DNA of 64,000 nt from Bacillota bacterium (GCA_023460235.1 JAEWRE010000021.1:105184-169183); one strand, 5' to 3'; positions 8,134 to 17,118 are shown, counted from the first letter of the stretch. Made by a program: numbers and translations. The notes: generated by a model not told the origin, from the letters alone.

Positions 8134-9384
8134 TTATATAAGCTCAAATCTAATGAATATTTTTTTACCTTTCTTTAATACAATATAATTATTTTCAATT
8201 TCTTTAAAATCTATAATATAAGTAGTATCAGTTGTTTTTTTGTCATCTACAGAAATACCACCCTGCTCTATTAATATTCTAGCTTGGCCTTTAGATGGAG
8301 CAATTTTTGTAAATACAAGTGCATCTACAAGAGATATCTCATTATTTATAATATCAGCTTGTGATATTTGAATTGTAGGCATATTTTCTATGTCAAATCC
8401 TTTTTCAAATAAAGCTTCAGAAGTTGTCTTTGCTTCATTTGCAGCCTGTTCACCATGTATTAACTTTGTAATTTCAAATGCTGCAATTTTTTTTGCTTCA
8501 TTGATTTCACTATCTTTTAAGGAAGATAGTCTTTCAACTTCATCCATTGGTAAATAAGTTAACATTCTTAATACATCTCTTACTTCTGTATCACCAATAT
8601 TTCTCCAATATTGATAGAACTCATAAGGTGTAGTTTTCTCTGCATCTAACCATAAAGCACCTTTTTCTGTTTTTCCCATTTTCTTTCCTTCAGAATTTAA
8701 AAGAAGAGGACAAGTTAAACAAAAACTTCCATTTTGATGTATTTTACGTATAAGTTCAACACCAGCAAGCATATTAGACCATTGATCATCTCCACCAATT
8801 TCTAGTTTACATCCATAATTTTCAAATAATCTTAAAAAGTCATAACTTTGCATTAACATGTAATTCAACTCGAAGAAAGTAAGACCTTTTTCCATACGTT
8901 GTTTGAAACATTCTGCTGCAAGCATTCTATTTACATTAAAATGTATTCCATATTTACGAATAAACTCCATATAGTTTAAATCAAGTATCCAATCACCATT
9001 ATTAACTATTATAGCTGCATTTTCCCCTTCAAAAGATATAAATTTACTAACTTGTTTAATTATATTGTCCACATTTCTAGATATATCTTCTTTAGTAAGC
9101 ATCTTTCTCATATCAGTTTTGCCACTTGGATCTCCAATTAATGCAGTACCACCGCCAACTAATATTATTGGACGATGTCCACATTTTTGAAAATATGACA
9201 TCATCATTAATGGTATAAAATGACCTATATGTATGCTATCAGCTGTTGGATCTATTCCAAGATATAGAGATATTTTTTCCTTTTCAACTAAATCTTTGAA
9301 TTCTTCTTCAAACGCTATTTGTTTTATTAATTCTCTTTCTTTTAATACATTGTATATTGATAATTTTTTATCTGCTGTATTCAT
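8134..9384 (-). CDS. tyrS: Tyrosyl-tRNA synthetase
   Basis: Charges tRNA-Tyr. 416 residues, the usual length. The class I signature HIGH appears in DSIHIGHFIPL near residue 52; the KMSKS-type loop is KMGKTEKG near residue 230. Tyrosine recognition residues lie in the LMQSYDFLRL region, and the C-terminal S4 RNA-binding domain includes SKGQARILIEQGGISVDD. AGGAGG precedes the ATG. I looked for a T-box leader in the 220 bases upstream, common for this gene in Firmicutes, and saw no conserved T-box core, so regulation here may differ. Confidence 0.95.
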   Translation of the reverse strand: MNTADKKLSIYNVLKERELIKQIAFEEEFKDLVEKEKISLYLGIDPTADSIHIGHFIPLMMMSYFQKCGHRPIILVGGGTALIGDPSGKTDMRKMLTKEDISRNVDNIIKQVSKFISFEGENAAIIVNNGDWILDLNYMEFIRKYGIHFNVNRMLAAECFKQRMEKGLTFFELNYMLMQSYDFLRLFENYGCKLEIGGDDQWSNMLAGVELIRKIHQNGSFCLTCPLLLNSEGKKMGKTEKGALWLDAEKTTPYEFYQYWRNIGDTEVRDVLRMLTYLPMDEVERLSSLKDSEINEAKKIAAFEITKLIHGEQAANEAKTTSEALFEKGFDIENMPTIQISQADIINNEISLVDALVFTKIAPSKGQARILIEQGGISVDDKKTTDTTYIIDFKEIENNYIVLKKGKKIFIRFELI

Positions 9385-9607
9385 TTTTACCTCCTAAATC
9401 ATATAGATAATTATAACATATTTTTATATAAACTTAAAGTAAATTATATCAAAGAAACAAAAATCAATTAAATTCGCATATCTTTTATTAGAATTTAATA
9501 TTTTAATTACAAAAAATCAAATTAAATACATATAATAATTTTAAACAGGTTGCAAAAATGTCATAAATATAGTAAGATATAAAGGACAAAAGGAGTGAAA
9601 TAATACA

Positions 9608-10177
9608 ATGAACAAAAGATACGATAAAAAAAATAAGAAGAGTAAAAAGATTGGATTTTTCAGAAGATTAATAAGAAACTTCTATCCAACTTACATATAT
9701 GAAAAAGTAGAACATATACCATATAAATTGATTAAGAAAAATGATATAAAACTAATTTTAATTGATATGGATAATACATTAGTAGATCATAACCACATAT
9801 ACAATGATGATCTAAAAAAATGGATAAGAGATATAAAAGAAGAAGGAGTTTTAATATATATATTTAGCAATTCTCCAATGGGAAAAACTGTTAAAAAAAT
9901 AGCAGCAGAACTTGGCATAGAATATGAATATAATGTTTCAAAACCTGGAATAAAAAGATTTAAAAAAATATGTGAAGAGTTAAACATAGATAAGAAAAAT
10001 ATACTAATGATTGGTGACCAAATATTTACAGATGTTTGGGGTGGAAATAGATTTGGTATTAGAACTATTTTAGTAACACCAATAGGAGATAAAGAATGGA
10101 TTCTAACTAAAATAAAAAGGCCGCTAGAAAGAATAGTACTAAAACATTACTTTAAAAAGAAGGAGGCAACTAAATGA
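9608..10177 (+). CDS. YqeG family HAD-IIIA phosphatase
   Basis: 189 residues. HAD motifs are in order: LILIDMDNTLVDH (nucleophile Asp) near residue 52, then FSNSP, a lysine in VSKPGIKRF, and MIGDQIFTDVWGGNRFG with acidic metal ligands. This matches the YqeG family, which in some relatives is linked to phosphatidylglycerophosphate dephosphorylation; the substrate here is not proven. The N-terminus is very basic. The stop overlaps the next gene's start by four bases (ATGA), indicating translational coupling with the prepilin peptidase gene. Confidence 0.88.
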   Translation: MNKRYDKKNKKSKKIGFFRRLIRNFYPTYIYEKVEHIPYKLIKKNDIKLILIDMDNTLVDHNHIYNDDLKKWIRDIKEEGVLIYIFSNSPMGKTVKKIAAELGIEYEYNVSKPGIKRFKKICEELNIDKKNILMIGDQIFTDVWGGNRFGIRTILVTPIGDKEWILTKIKRPLERIVLKHYFKKKEATK

Positions 10178-10920
10178 CACAACTGATACCGTATATAGTA
10201 ATATCAATATTAGCAGTTGTTTTTGGACAAGCTGTTGCACATCTTAATAAAAAGCTTCCACCAGTTGTACAAGAAGAAATTAGTTATAAAGAATTTTTTT
10301 CTACTTTAAAAAGTGATTTCAAACTAGATATAAAATATAGTATAATATTTTTGATATTATTTAATTTAATGATTTATTATATCGGTAATTCAATTAGTAC
10401 TTATTTATATACAATTGTAGCTTCATCTCTTGCTATTGTTTTCTCAATAGACTATAGATTTGAACTAATACCAGATGAATGTCATTTTATTATATTATTT
10501 GCAGGAGTAATTAACTTCTTTCTTAATCTAACTTCATGGTGGACATACATATTAGGTGCAATAGTTGGAGCAGCAATATTTTGGGGGTTAGGAAAGATAG
10601 CACTACTTATTTTTCGAAAAGAAGGAATGGGCTTTGGTGATGTCAAATTAATGGCAGCTCTTGGGTTTATATTTGGATTAAAAAATATATTAGTTATAAC
10701 TTTAGTATCATTTTTTATTGGCGCAATAATAGGTGGCCTACTACTTATATTTAGAAAAAAAGATGCTTCTAGTTATATTCCATTTGGACCATTTATTGTG
10801 GTTGCAACAATAATATTGATGTTTATTGGACCGGACTACTTAATAGAACTATATTTACTACTTTGTGGAGCACTTGGAACTAAAATGACAGACCTAATAT
10901 ATTATTTTTCAAATAAATAA
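10174..10920 (+). CDS. Prepilin peptidase (A24 family)
   Basis: Cuts the leader from type IV pilin-like preproteins at the membrane. 248 residues with about eight hydrophobic segments. The two catalytic aspartates lie in FSIDYRFELIPDE and in the GxGD-type motif GMGFGDVKLMAALG. The classical N-terminal zinc/methyltransferase cysteines are absent, so this is the short, peptidase-only type, with an atypical N-terminal segment. It is translationally coupled to the upstream phosphatase gene. A possible substrate in the window is the pilin-like protein at 63145. Confidence 0.85.
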   Translation: MTQLIPYIVISILAVVFGQAVAHLNKKLPPVVQEEISYKEFFSTLKSDFKLDIKYSIIFLILFNLMIYYIGNSISTYLYTIVASSLAIVFSIDYRFELIPDECHFIILFAGVINFFLNLTSWWTYILGAIVGAAIFWGLGKIALLIFRKEGMGFGDVKLMAALGFIFGLKNILVITLVSFFIGAIIGGLLLIFRKKDASSYIPFGPFIVVATIILMFIGPDYLIELYLLLCGALGTKMTDLIYYFSNK

Positions 10921-10947
10921 TTATAATTAATACACATTAAAGAGAGG

Positions 10948-11808
10948 ATGATAATAATTTTTAGTAATTATATAACATACATAACTATTTTCTTAATATC
11001 TTCACTTTTATTTGCTAGATACTATAAAGTTGCATCTCAAAAATCAAAAAAAGATGGTGCTCTTACCGTTTTATTAGAGCAAATAGCAGGTGTTTTTTGT
11101 ATATTACTAATACCATTATTTGAATTTAAAATTTCACAAGATATAAGAGTATATATACTTCTTTTATTATCTGTGATTTTTTATGCAATTAATGATAGGA
11201 TAAATACAAAAATTAGAAGAAATTTAGAAATATCTATTGTAGCAATTTTAAGGCAACTTTCAAGTATTTTTTTAATATTTCTAGGATTAATATTCTTTAA
11301 AGAAGAATTTATCTTAACTAAATTTATAGGATCATTCTTAATAATATTTAGTAATGTTCTAGTATTCTTAGATAAAGATAAATTAAAAATAAATAGGGAT
11401 ATAATATTTGGAATACTAGCAAATATATGCATATCAATGGCTATGTTTTTAGATATAAATATATCAAAAAGTTTTACGTTACCTTTATATATTTGGGCTA
11501 CTCTAATATTTCCATCTATTTTGATATTTTTTGTTGAAAGATTAAAAATTTGTGATATAATAGGTGAATATAAAAGTGGAGAAAAAAAGGCAATAATTAT
11601 AACAGGTGTATCATGGGGAGTTATGATATTTTCTCAACTTAGAGCTTATCAGCTTGGACAAGTTACAAAAGTAGCACCGCTTTGCGCTTTATCTATAATT
11701 ATAAACGTAATAGCAGGAATATTATTATTTGGAGAAAAAGAAAATATAATAAAAAAAATAATAGCTTCTATACTTATTGTTTTCAGTCTTATTTTGATAA
11801 ATCTGTAA
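10948..11808 (+). CDS. EamA/DMT family membrane transporter
   Basis: 286 residues with about ten hydrophobic segments in two halves, the drug/metabolite transporter arrangement. The end of the second half, with GVSWGVMIFSQLRAYQLGQV and PLCALSIIINVIAGILLFGEKE, is typical of EamA-type proteins. The substrate is unknown. The GAGAGG ribosome site touches the ATG at 10948, unusually close, so a slightly later or weaker start is possible. It follows the prepilin peptidase gene by 27 bases. Confidence 0.8.
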   Translation: MIIIFSNYITYITIFLISSLLFARYYKVASQKSKKDGALTVLLEQIAGVFCILLIPLFEFKISQDIRVYILLLLSVIFYAINDRINTKIRRNLEISIVAILRQLSSIFLIFLGLIFFKEEFILTKFIGSFLIIFSNVLVFLDKDKLKINRDIIFGILANICISMAMFLDINISKSFTLPLYIWATLIFPSILIFFVERLKICDIIGEYKSGEKKAIIITGVSWGVMIFSQLRAYQLGQVTKVAPLCALSIIINVIAGILLFGEKENIIKKIIASILIVFSLILINL

Positions 11809-11839
11809 AATATATATTTGGAATTTAGGAGATGATTTA

Positions 11840-12430
11840 ATGAAAGTGCTATTTGCTACAACAAATCCAGCAAAAATAAAGTACTATTATGATCAACTAA
11901 AGAAAAATGGCATTGAATTACTTATTCCACAAGATCTAGAACTAGATTTGGAAGTTGAAGAAACAGGAGAAAATGCTATAGAAAACGCAATATTAAAAGC
12001 AAAAGCTTTCTATGAAGCTACTGGTATTACAACAGTGGCTATGGACGATACTCTATTTATTGAGGGATTATCTGAGAAAGAGCAACCCAAAACACATGTT
12101 AGAAGAGTAAACGGAAAAAGATTAAATGATGTAGAAATGATTGAATATTATACTTCTATTGCCAAAAAGCTTGGTGGACAAGCAACTACTTATTGGTTAC
12201 ATGGAGTAGCCGTTTGTAAAGATGGAAATGTAAATTCATATGATGTAAAGTCATATAATGTATTTACACAAGATTCAAGCCCAGTAATAGTGGAGGGCTA
12301 TCCACTTGATTCTATAAGTATTGTTCCAAAATATAATAAATATAGATCAGAACTTACTGAGGAAGAAAGAGCAGTTGAAAAATTAGAATATAATCAACAG
12401 TTATATAATTTTATAACAAGTAGTATATAA
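11840..12430 (+). CDS. Divergent non-canonical purine NTP pyrophosphatase (HAM1/RdgB family)
   Basis: Family members remove ITP, dITP or XTP from the nucleotide pool. 196 residues. The N-terminal MKVLFATTNPAKIKYY is the family nucleotide-binding signature; ETGENAIENAILKAKAF corresponds to the FxENAxxKA motif. The central VAMDDTLFIEGL stands where canonical proteins have ADDSGL, a clear divergence. The C-terminal half is also unlike classical RdgB. Fold and reaction type are well supported, but the exact substrate could differ. AGGAGA precedes the ATG; the gene lies within the same-strand run 9.6-13.5 kb. Confidence 0.78.
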   Translation: MKVLFATTNPAKIKYYYDQLKKNGIELLIPQDLELDLEVEETGENAIENAILKAKAFYEATGITTVAMDDTLFIEGLSEKEQPKTHVRRVNGKRLNDVEMIEYYTSIAKKLGGQATTYWLHGVAVCKDGNVNSYDVKSYNVFTQDSSPVIVEGYPLDSISIVPKYNKYRSELTEEERAVEKLEYNQQLYNFITSSI

Positions 12431-12459
12431 TCATTTATTTAGATTTAGAGAGGTAAATT

Positions 12460-12858
12460 ATGTTTAAGGAATATATAAATCCTAAAAATTCATCAGCAGT
12501 AATTGGAGCGTATTCTCAAGCTTTAAAAATGGATTTGGGAAATTGTGAAATGATTTTTGTAACTGGTCAAATAGCACAAGATTCAAATGGTAATGTTATT
12601 TGTGAGGATATAGAAGGGCAAACAGAATATGTATTTAACCAAATAAAAAATATATTAAATGAAGCAAATTCTGATCTAACAGATGTAGTTAAAGTACAAA
12701 TATTTTTAACAAATATAAATGATTTTTCAAAAGTATCGCCAATTAGGAATAAATATTTTTCTTTAAACAAACCAGTAAGCACTCTTCTAGAAGTAAGCAA
12801 TTTAGTTAAAAAAGGATGCAAAATTGAAATAGAAGTTATTGCAATTAAAGAAAAATAA
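12460..12858 (+). CDS. RidA/YjgF family protein lacking the usual deaminase arginine
   Basis: 132 residues of the RidA (enamine/imine deaminase) family, recognisable from VIGAYSQALK, MIFVTGQIAQDSNG, DVVKVQIFLTNINDF and the C-terminal IEIEVIAIKEK. RidA proper has an arginine in a PARS-type motif that binds the substrate carboxylate. Here the aligned stretch is PVSTLLEV, with serine at that place. This suggests one of the Rid subfamilies without classical imine deaminase activity. It is flanked by genes on the same strand with 29- and 23-base gaps. Confidence 0.85.
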   Translation: MFKEYINPKNSSAVIGAYSQALKMDLGNCEMIFVTGQIAQDSNGNVICEDIEGQTEYVFNQIKNILNEANSDLTDVVKVQIFLTNINDFSKVSPIRNKYFSLNKPVSTLLEVSNLVKKGCKIEIEVIAIKEK

Positions 12859-12881
12859 ATTTGTATATAGAGGTGATTATT

Positions 12882-13547
12882 ATGAAAATTACAAAGTATA
12901 ATCAAGCATGTTTACTAGTTGAAACAAGTGGAAAAAGAATACTTGTTGATCCAGGAAATATTGGATATACTGATAATATGTTTGAAAAAGAATGGATAAA
13001 TATTGATTATATATTAATAACCCATAAGCATCCAGATCACTGTATTCCTGAAATAATAAATAAAATAGTTGTAAGGGATAATGCCAAACTATACACAACT
13101 TACGAAGTAGTTGAAAATCAGCCATTATATGGAGCTAATGTTATTAAAGCTGGAGATATTATAGATGACAATGTTATAAAAATATATGTTACAAGAGCTA
13201 TACATGGCTATTTACCACATATGAAAAATAACGAGGTAAAAGAAAATGTAGGTTATATAATTGATGATGGTCAAAAAAAGTTATATATAACAAGCGATAC
13301 AATAGGATTTAATAATGATTATAAATGTGATGTTATATGTATGTCTTTTAATGGAAATGGACTTACCCTTGGAATATTAGATGGAATCTTATTTGCTAAG
13401 GAAACTGGAGCAAAATTAGTACTGCCTATACATATGCAACATCCAAATCCTATTATGAATCCTGATATAAAAATATTAAAGAAATCTTTACAAATAAATA
13501 ATATAGAATATAAAATCTTAGATATTGGAGAAATTATTGAAATATAA
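12882..13547 (+). CDS. Metallo-beta-lactamase fold hydrolase
   Basis: 221 residues from the ATG at 12882, which has AGGTGA upstream; an earlier in-frame TTG-type start at 12861 has no ribosome site. The zinc motif HxHxDH is THKHPDHC near residue 54. Later ligand histidines lie in RAIHGYLPH and PIHMQHPNP, with an aspartate in YITSDTIGF. The overall order resembles the UPF0173-like subgroup of the superfamily. Substrate unknown. It ends the gene run that began at 9608. Confidence 0.82.
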   Translation: MKITKYNQACLLVETSGKRILVDPGNIGYTDNMFEKEWINIDYILITHKHPDHCIPEIINKIVVRDNAKLYTTYEVVENQPLYGANVIKAGDIIDDNVIKIYVTRAIHGYLPHMKNNEVKENVGYIIDDGQKKLYITSDTIGFNNDYKCDVICMSFNGNGLTLGILDGILFAKETGAKLVLPIHMQHPNPIMNPDIKILKKSLQINNIEYKILDIGEIIEI

Positions 13548-13579
13548 ATTATTTTATATCTAATAAAGATTACATAATG

Positions 13580-13626
13580 TTGACAAAATAACTCTTTTAT
13601 GCTAAAATAGCATGGAAGAGTTATTT
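13580..13626 (+). promoter_or_regulatory. Strong sigma-A promoter overlapping a long inverted repeat
   Basis: TTGACA at 13580-13585, 17 bases, TAAAAT at 13603-13608. An inverted repeat of about 41 bases (13586-13626) has outer arms AAATAACTCTT/AAGAGTTATTT, two wobble pairs, inner arms ATGCTA/TAGCAT and an AAA loop. Its centre falls in the -10 box. It could be an operator for a dimeric regulator, a terminator for the upstream run, or both. It is the apparent promoter of the kinase-like/vWA operon. Confidence 0.7.
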
Positions 13627-13701
13627 GTTGTACAATGTTATTATATTGTTGAGAAAAAGTAAATAAATTCAAAAAATAAAGTGAAAAGGAGTTGGATCAG
13701 G

Positions 13702-14754
13702 ATGAAGTGTGAATCTGAAGAGGCAATAATGTCTTCTTCAAAAGCCAGTGATATTTTTACTATGAATGCTTCTACAATTGAAATGGAAATGAAAGAATAT
13801 GTCAAACGGTTTAAGCCAAAGGATTATAGCAAAATAAAAAATTTTATATTAACACAAAAAATTAATTTTCTATATCAACAGGCTTTAAATCAATTAGGTA
13901 ACAATGAAATAGAAACTATGGAAGTATGCCTTACAATTACAAAAATGGATGGTGAGACATATAAATATGATTGTAATTATTCATATGATATTAAAATCGG
14001 AAAGATGTATGTGACAGATGACAATATAATTTTTATTATAGATCAACAAAAAGAAAATTATTATAAGAATTATATTGAAAAAACTAAAAAATTTCCAAAA
14101 TTAGATAAGGAAATTTGGAATAGTACTGAATATATGTTTCCTAAGGTTTCAAAGCATTTCCAAACAAAAGAAGGTAAGTGGGCTATTTTTGTTGATAAAC
14201 CATGTCGGATGTATCCATTGAGAGAAATTTTGAATTATTTTAATGGAAAGTTAAATCCTCAATATGTGGCTTCTATTCTAACTAGACTATACTATTTTGA
14301 GTGTTATCTGGATTTAATTGGAATAAACCACAATGGAATTACTGTAGATAATATTTTTTTTGCACCAGGTAGAACTATTAAGGATGGTGAATCATTTACA
14401 GTTGATGATATGAGAATTGTTGGTGTTTTTGGTGGATGGTTCTTTACAACCTGGTCAGATCAAAAGCTGACTGGTTTGCCCCAAAAAATATTTGAATCAC
14501 TTCCAACTGATTCAAAAACATCTGGCTTTTCTTCATTTAAGGTAGATGTGTTATCTATAAAAATGGTTGCTCGTGAACTTTTAGGAGATATTTCTGGGGA
14601 AAATTTAGTTGGTGTACCAGAAACATTTCTTTATTGGGTAAATAGTAATGACATAGCAAAAAATGCATATGAAGAGTTTTGTATTTGGGAAAAAGTTGTA
14701 ACCCAAAGTTTTGGTGGGCATAGATTCGTTGAAATAGACGTTTCTATAGATTAA
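13702..14754 (+). CDS. Degenerate protein-kinase-like protein
   Basis: About 350 residues. The C-terminal two thirds read like a decayed protein kinase lobe: YFECYLDLIGINHNGITVDNIFF resembles a catalytic loop, with N-N-G in place of the HRD/HGD signature and DN retained. The expected DFG is replaced by a GVFGGWFF stretch. No glycine-rich ATP loop is evident. It is probably a pseudokinase or an atypical kinase. Start: AAAGGAG fits the ATG at 13702 better than a GTG at 13681. It is followed 23 bases later by a vWA-like gene; kinase and vWA proteins are paired in TerY-P type stress modules, which is the closest analogy I can offer. Confidence 0.55.
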   Translation: MKCESEEAIMSSSKASDIFTMNASTIEMEMKEYVKRFKPKDYSKIKNFILTQKINFLYQQALNQLGNNEIETMEVCLTITKMDGETYKYDCNYSYDIKIGKMYVTDDNIIFIIDQQKENYYKNYIEKTKKFPKLDKEIWNSTEYMFPKVSKHFQTKEGKWAIFVDKPCRMYPLREILNYFNGKLNPQYVASILTRLYYFECYLDLIGINHNGITVDNIFFAPGRTIKDGESFTVDDMRIVGVFGGWFFTTWSDQKLTGLPQKIFESLPTDSKTSGFSSFKVDVLSIKMVARELLGDISGENLVGVPETFLYWVNSNDIAKNAYEEFCIWEKVVTQSFGGHRFVEIDVSID

Positions 14755-14777
14755 ATTTATCTTTAGGAGGTAATAAA

Positions 14778-15722
14778 ATGGGCGGAAGACCAATAGAAGC
14801 ACATGAAATGCGGAGTTATTATTCTGAAAGATCTTATGTAAGCAGCGCGACAAATGCAACTCAAGTTTTTAAAGAAAGAGAAATGTGGGAGAAATTCGAT
14901 CCCTCTAAAATGAAGCTTCCAAGAGAAGCTAGGGATTCAGTAGCTAGTCCACATTCAAGAGGAATTATCCTTTCAGAAGATATAACAGGATCTTTGGGGA
15001 GCTTCTTATTAAGTCTTATTAAAAATGAATTTCCAAGACTCATTACACAAATTTATGATTCTGTACCTTATGATCCACATATTATGTTTATGGGAATTGG
15101 TGATGTAGCTGAGGGTGATAAAGCGCCTCTACAAGTTACTCAATTTGAAACTGATTTGAAGATGTTAGAACAGTTAGAAAAGATTTATTTAGAGCAAGGC
15201 GGAGGCTCAAATTCTTATGAAAGCTATATCCTCTCTTGGTACTTTGCAGCAAAACATATAAAAATGGATTGCTGGGAGAAACGCAAAGAAAAAGGTTTTC
15301 TATTTACTTTTGGTGATGAAGAACCTACTCCCAGGCTTACCGATTGGGATATAAAAAAAGTTTTTGGTTCACAAGATGAACTCGTAGGACGAGTAATTAC
15401 TGCCGAAGATTGCTTTGAGGCTGTTTCTGAGAAATTTTATTGTTATCATATTATCTTACACGGTAATGGATACGATAGTGACGTTGTTAGAAAATGGCGT
15501 AATCTCATGGGGAGTAAAGTATGTGATTTGAGTGATCATAGTTTCATTCCCGAACTTGTAACAACAATATTAAGAATGCATGAAGGACTGAACAAATCAG
15601 ATGCATTAAACAGGATTCAAAATAGCAAAGCTAAGAGTATCGTTGAAAGTGCACTAAGATGGCATGAAGAAAATATTATTAGCCCAATTGATAGTATTGA
15701 GCATAATATTGAAGTATTTTAA
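14778..15722 (+). CDS. vWA-like protein with MIDAS motif
   Basis: 314 residues. After a 60-residue polar start comes RGIILSEDITGSLGSF, where D68, T70 and S72 make a DxTxS version of the MIDAS metal site. Further vWA features are a GIGD loop, an EQGGGSNSYES stretch placed like the MIDAS threonine loop, and LFTFGDEEP, whose aspartate would complete the site. No signal peptide or membrane helix, so it is cytoplasmic. AGGAGG precedes the ATG. It is cotranscribed with the kinase-like gene. Codon use is visibly less AT-rich than in the surrounding genome, a sign of acquisition. The function is unknown. Confidence 0.6.
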   Translation: MGGRPIEAHEMRSYYSERSYVSSATNATQVFKEREMWEKFDPSKMKLPREARDSVASPHSRGIILSEDITGSLGSFLLSLIKNEFPRLITQIYDSVPYDPHIMFMGIGDVAEGDKAPLQVTQFETDLKMLEQLEKIYLEQGGGSNSYESYILSWYFAAKHIKMDCWEKRKEKGFLFTFGDEEPTPRLTDWDIKKVFGSQDELVGRVITAEDCFEAVSEKFYCYHIILHGNGYDSDVVRKWRNLMGSKVCDLSDHSFIPELVTTILRMHEGLNKSDALNRIQNSKAKSIVESALRWHEENIISPIDSIEHNIEVF

Positions 15723-15749
15723 TTAACCAAAATATTTTATAATAGAATG

Positions 15750-15783
15750 ATAAGGGAGATTAAATTCTCCCTTTATCTTTTTT
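15750..15783 (+). terminator. Terminator or attenuator directly before the PurA-like gene
   Basis: ATAAGGGAGA pairs with TCTCCCTTTAT (one bulge), followed by a T-run. The T-run ends exactly where the GGAGG of the next gene begins (15784-15788). It either ends the vWA operon or controls read-through into the PurA-like gene. Confidence 0.75.
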
Positions 15784-15796
15784 GGAGGTAGGGATA

Positions 15797-17035
15797 ATGA
15801 AAAAATGCTCTATTGTCATAGGAAGTTTGTGGGGGGATGAAGGAAAGGGCCACATGACCGACATACTCTGTAGTTTACAAAATAGTTTAAATGTTAGATT
15901 TAATGGAGGGGCGCAAGCTTCTCATACAGTGGTAACTCCTGACAATAAAAGGCATGCTTTTAGGCATTTTGGAGCAGGAACTTTTTCAGGGGCTAAAACA
16001 TATTTAAGTGAGAATTTTATAGTAAATACGATGGCTTTTTCAAAAGAGAGAAACGAATTGATTAAATATTTTAATATAACTCCATTTGAATTTGTAAACC
16101 CTAACTGTCTTGTTACTACACCTTGGGATATTTATATTAATCAAGCTATAGAGGTAACTAGAGGGGAAAATAGACATGGTAGCTGTGGATTTGGAATTAA
16201 TGAAACTGTTGAAAGAAGTAAAAATAAAAAATATAAAATAACAGTTATGGATTTACTTTATAAAGAAAAACTTAAAGAAAAATTATATTTAATAAAAAAT
16301 GATTACGTTAAAATACGCTTAAGAGAAGAATATAATTTGGAAATAGAAGAATTATCTATTGAATTTCAAGATTTATTAGCCGATGAAGAAAATATAAGTA
16401 TGTTTCTGTTTTATGCTAATGAATTTATTTCTAATGTACAAATAAATGGAAATAATGTAATAAATAAATTCGATAACGTTGTTTTTGAAGGAGCACAAGG
16501 ATTAATTTTAGATCAAAATAATACAGATTATTTTCCACATGTAACATCATCTAATACTGGAATAAAAAATGTAATGAATATTTTTTTAGATATAAATTTT
16601 AATGGATTGGTAAATATTTATTACATGAGTAGATGTTATATAACTAAACATGGAGCAGGTAATTTGAAAAACGAATTAAAAATAAAACCTTATTCGAAAA
16701 TTGAAGACTTAACAAATGTTCATAATGAGTTTCAAGGATCATTAAGGTTTGGATATCTGGATTTTGATCTATTGGTACATGAAATTAACAAGGATTTAAA
16801 AAATCTTATTTTACCTGCAAATATAAATATTGTATTCACTTGTCTAGATCAAATTGATAAGTATTTAAAATATTTTCAAAATGGTGAATTAAAATCTATT
16901 GAAAGTGAAAAATTTCTTGAGATATCATGGAATATTCTTAGTAATAAAATTGAAAATTTGTATAATATACACGTAACTAATGGACCAACAAAAGATTATA
17001 TTATTTCTCATAAATTAGAATGTGACTTATGTTAA
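15797..17035 (+). CDS. Divergent adenylosuccinate synthetase-like enzyme (PurA paralogue)
   Basis: PurA joins IMP and aspartate using GTP. 412 residues, slightly shorter than usual. The GTP loop WGDEGKG is intact with D14; H43 matches the second catalytic residue. Later PurA landmarks are kept: VVFEGAQGLILD and YFPHVTSSNT. The aspartate-binding loop, TTGRRRRT in housekeeping PurA, aligns with EFQGSLRFGYLD and loses most arginines. FTCLDQID replaces TKLDVLDG. The IMP loop is also altered (GSCGFGINETVE). The active site is therefore plausible, but the acceptor or amino donor may differ. The ATG at 15797 is chosen for its GGAGG. It stays as AT-rich as the genome, unlike its upstream neighbour. 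Confidence 0.72.
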   Translation: MKKCSIVIGSLWGDEGKGHMTDILCSLQNSLNVRFNGGAQASHTVVTPDNKRHAFRHFGAGTFSGAKTYLSENFIVNTMAFSKERNELIKYFNITPFEFVNPNCLVTTPWDIYINQAIEVTRGENRHGSCGFGINETVERSKNKKYKITVMDLLYKEKLKEKLYLIKNDYVKIRLREEYNLEIEELSIEFQDLLADEENISMFLFYANEFISNVQINGNNVINKFDNVVFEGAQGLILDQNNTDYFPHVTSSNTGIKNVMNIFLDINFNGLVNIYYMSRCYITKHGAGNLKNELKIKPYSKIEDLTNVHNEFQGSLRFGYLDFDLLVHEINKDLKNLILPANINIVFTCLDQIDKYLKYFQNGELKSIESEKFLEISWNILSNKIENLYNIHVTNGPTKDYIISHKLECDLC

Positions 17036-17054
17036 AACATAAGCCACATTTTTT
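17022..17054 (+). terminator. Terminator of PurA-like gene
   Basis: GTGaCTTATGTT and AACATAAGcCAC with an AA loop, followed by six T. It overlaps the last codons of the gene. Confidence 0.85.
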
Positions 17055-17118
17055 CATACAAGTTATATGTAGTAATTGGAGAAATAATTATTTTTGTTAG
17101 TTTATAAGAGTATTAATA

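Noticed and set aside
9385..9607. T-box leader of tyrS
   Set aside because: No T-box core, specifier hairpin or antiterminator-like repeat could be found on the minus strand.
15797..17035. PurZ-type enzyme for 2-aminoadenine DNA
   Set aside because: The catalytic Asp of WGDEGKG is kept, and no partner gene such as a phage DNA polymerase or dATP hydrolase is nearby.
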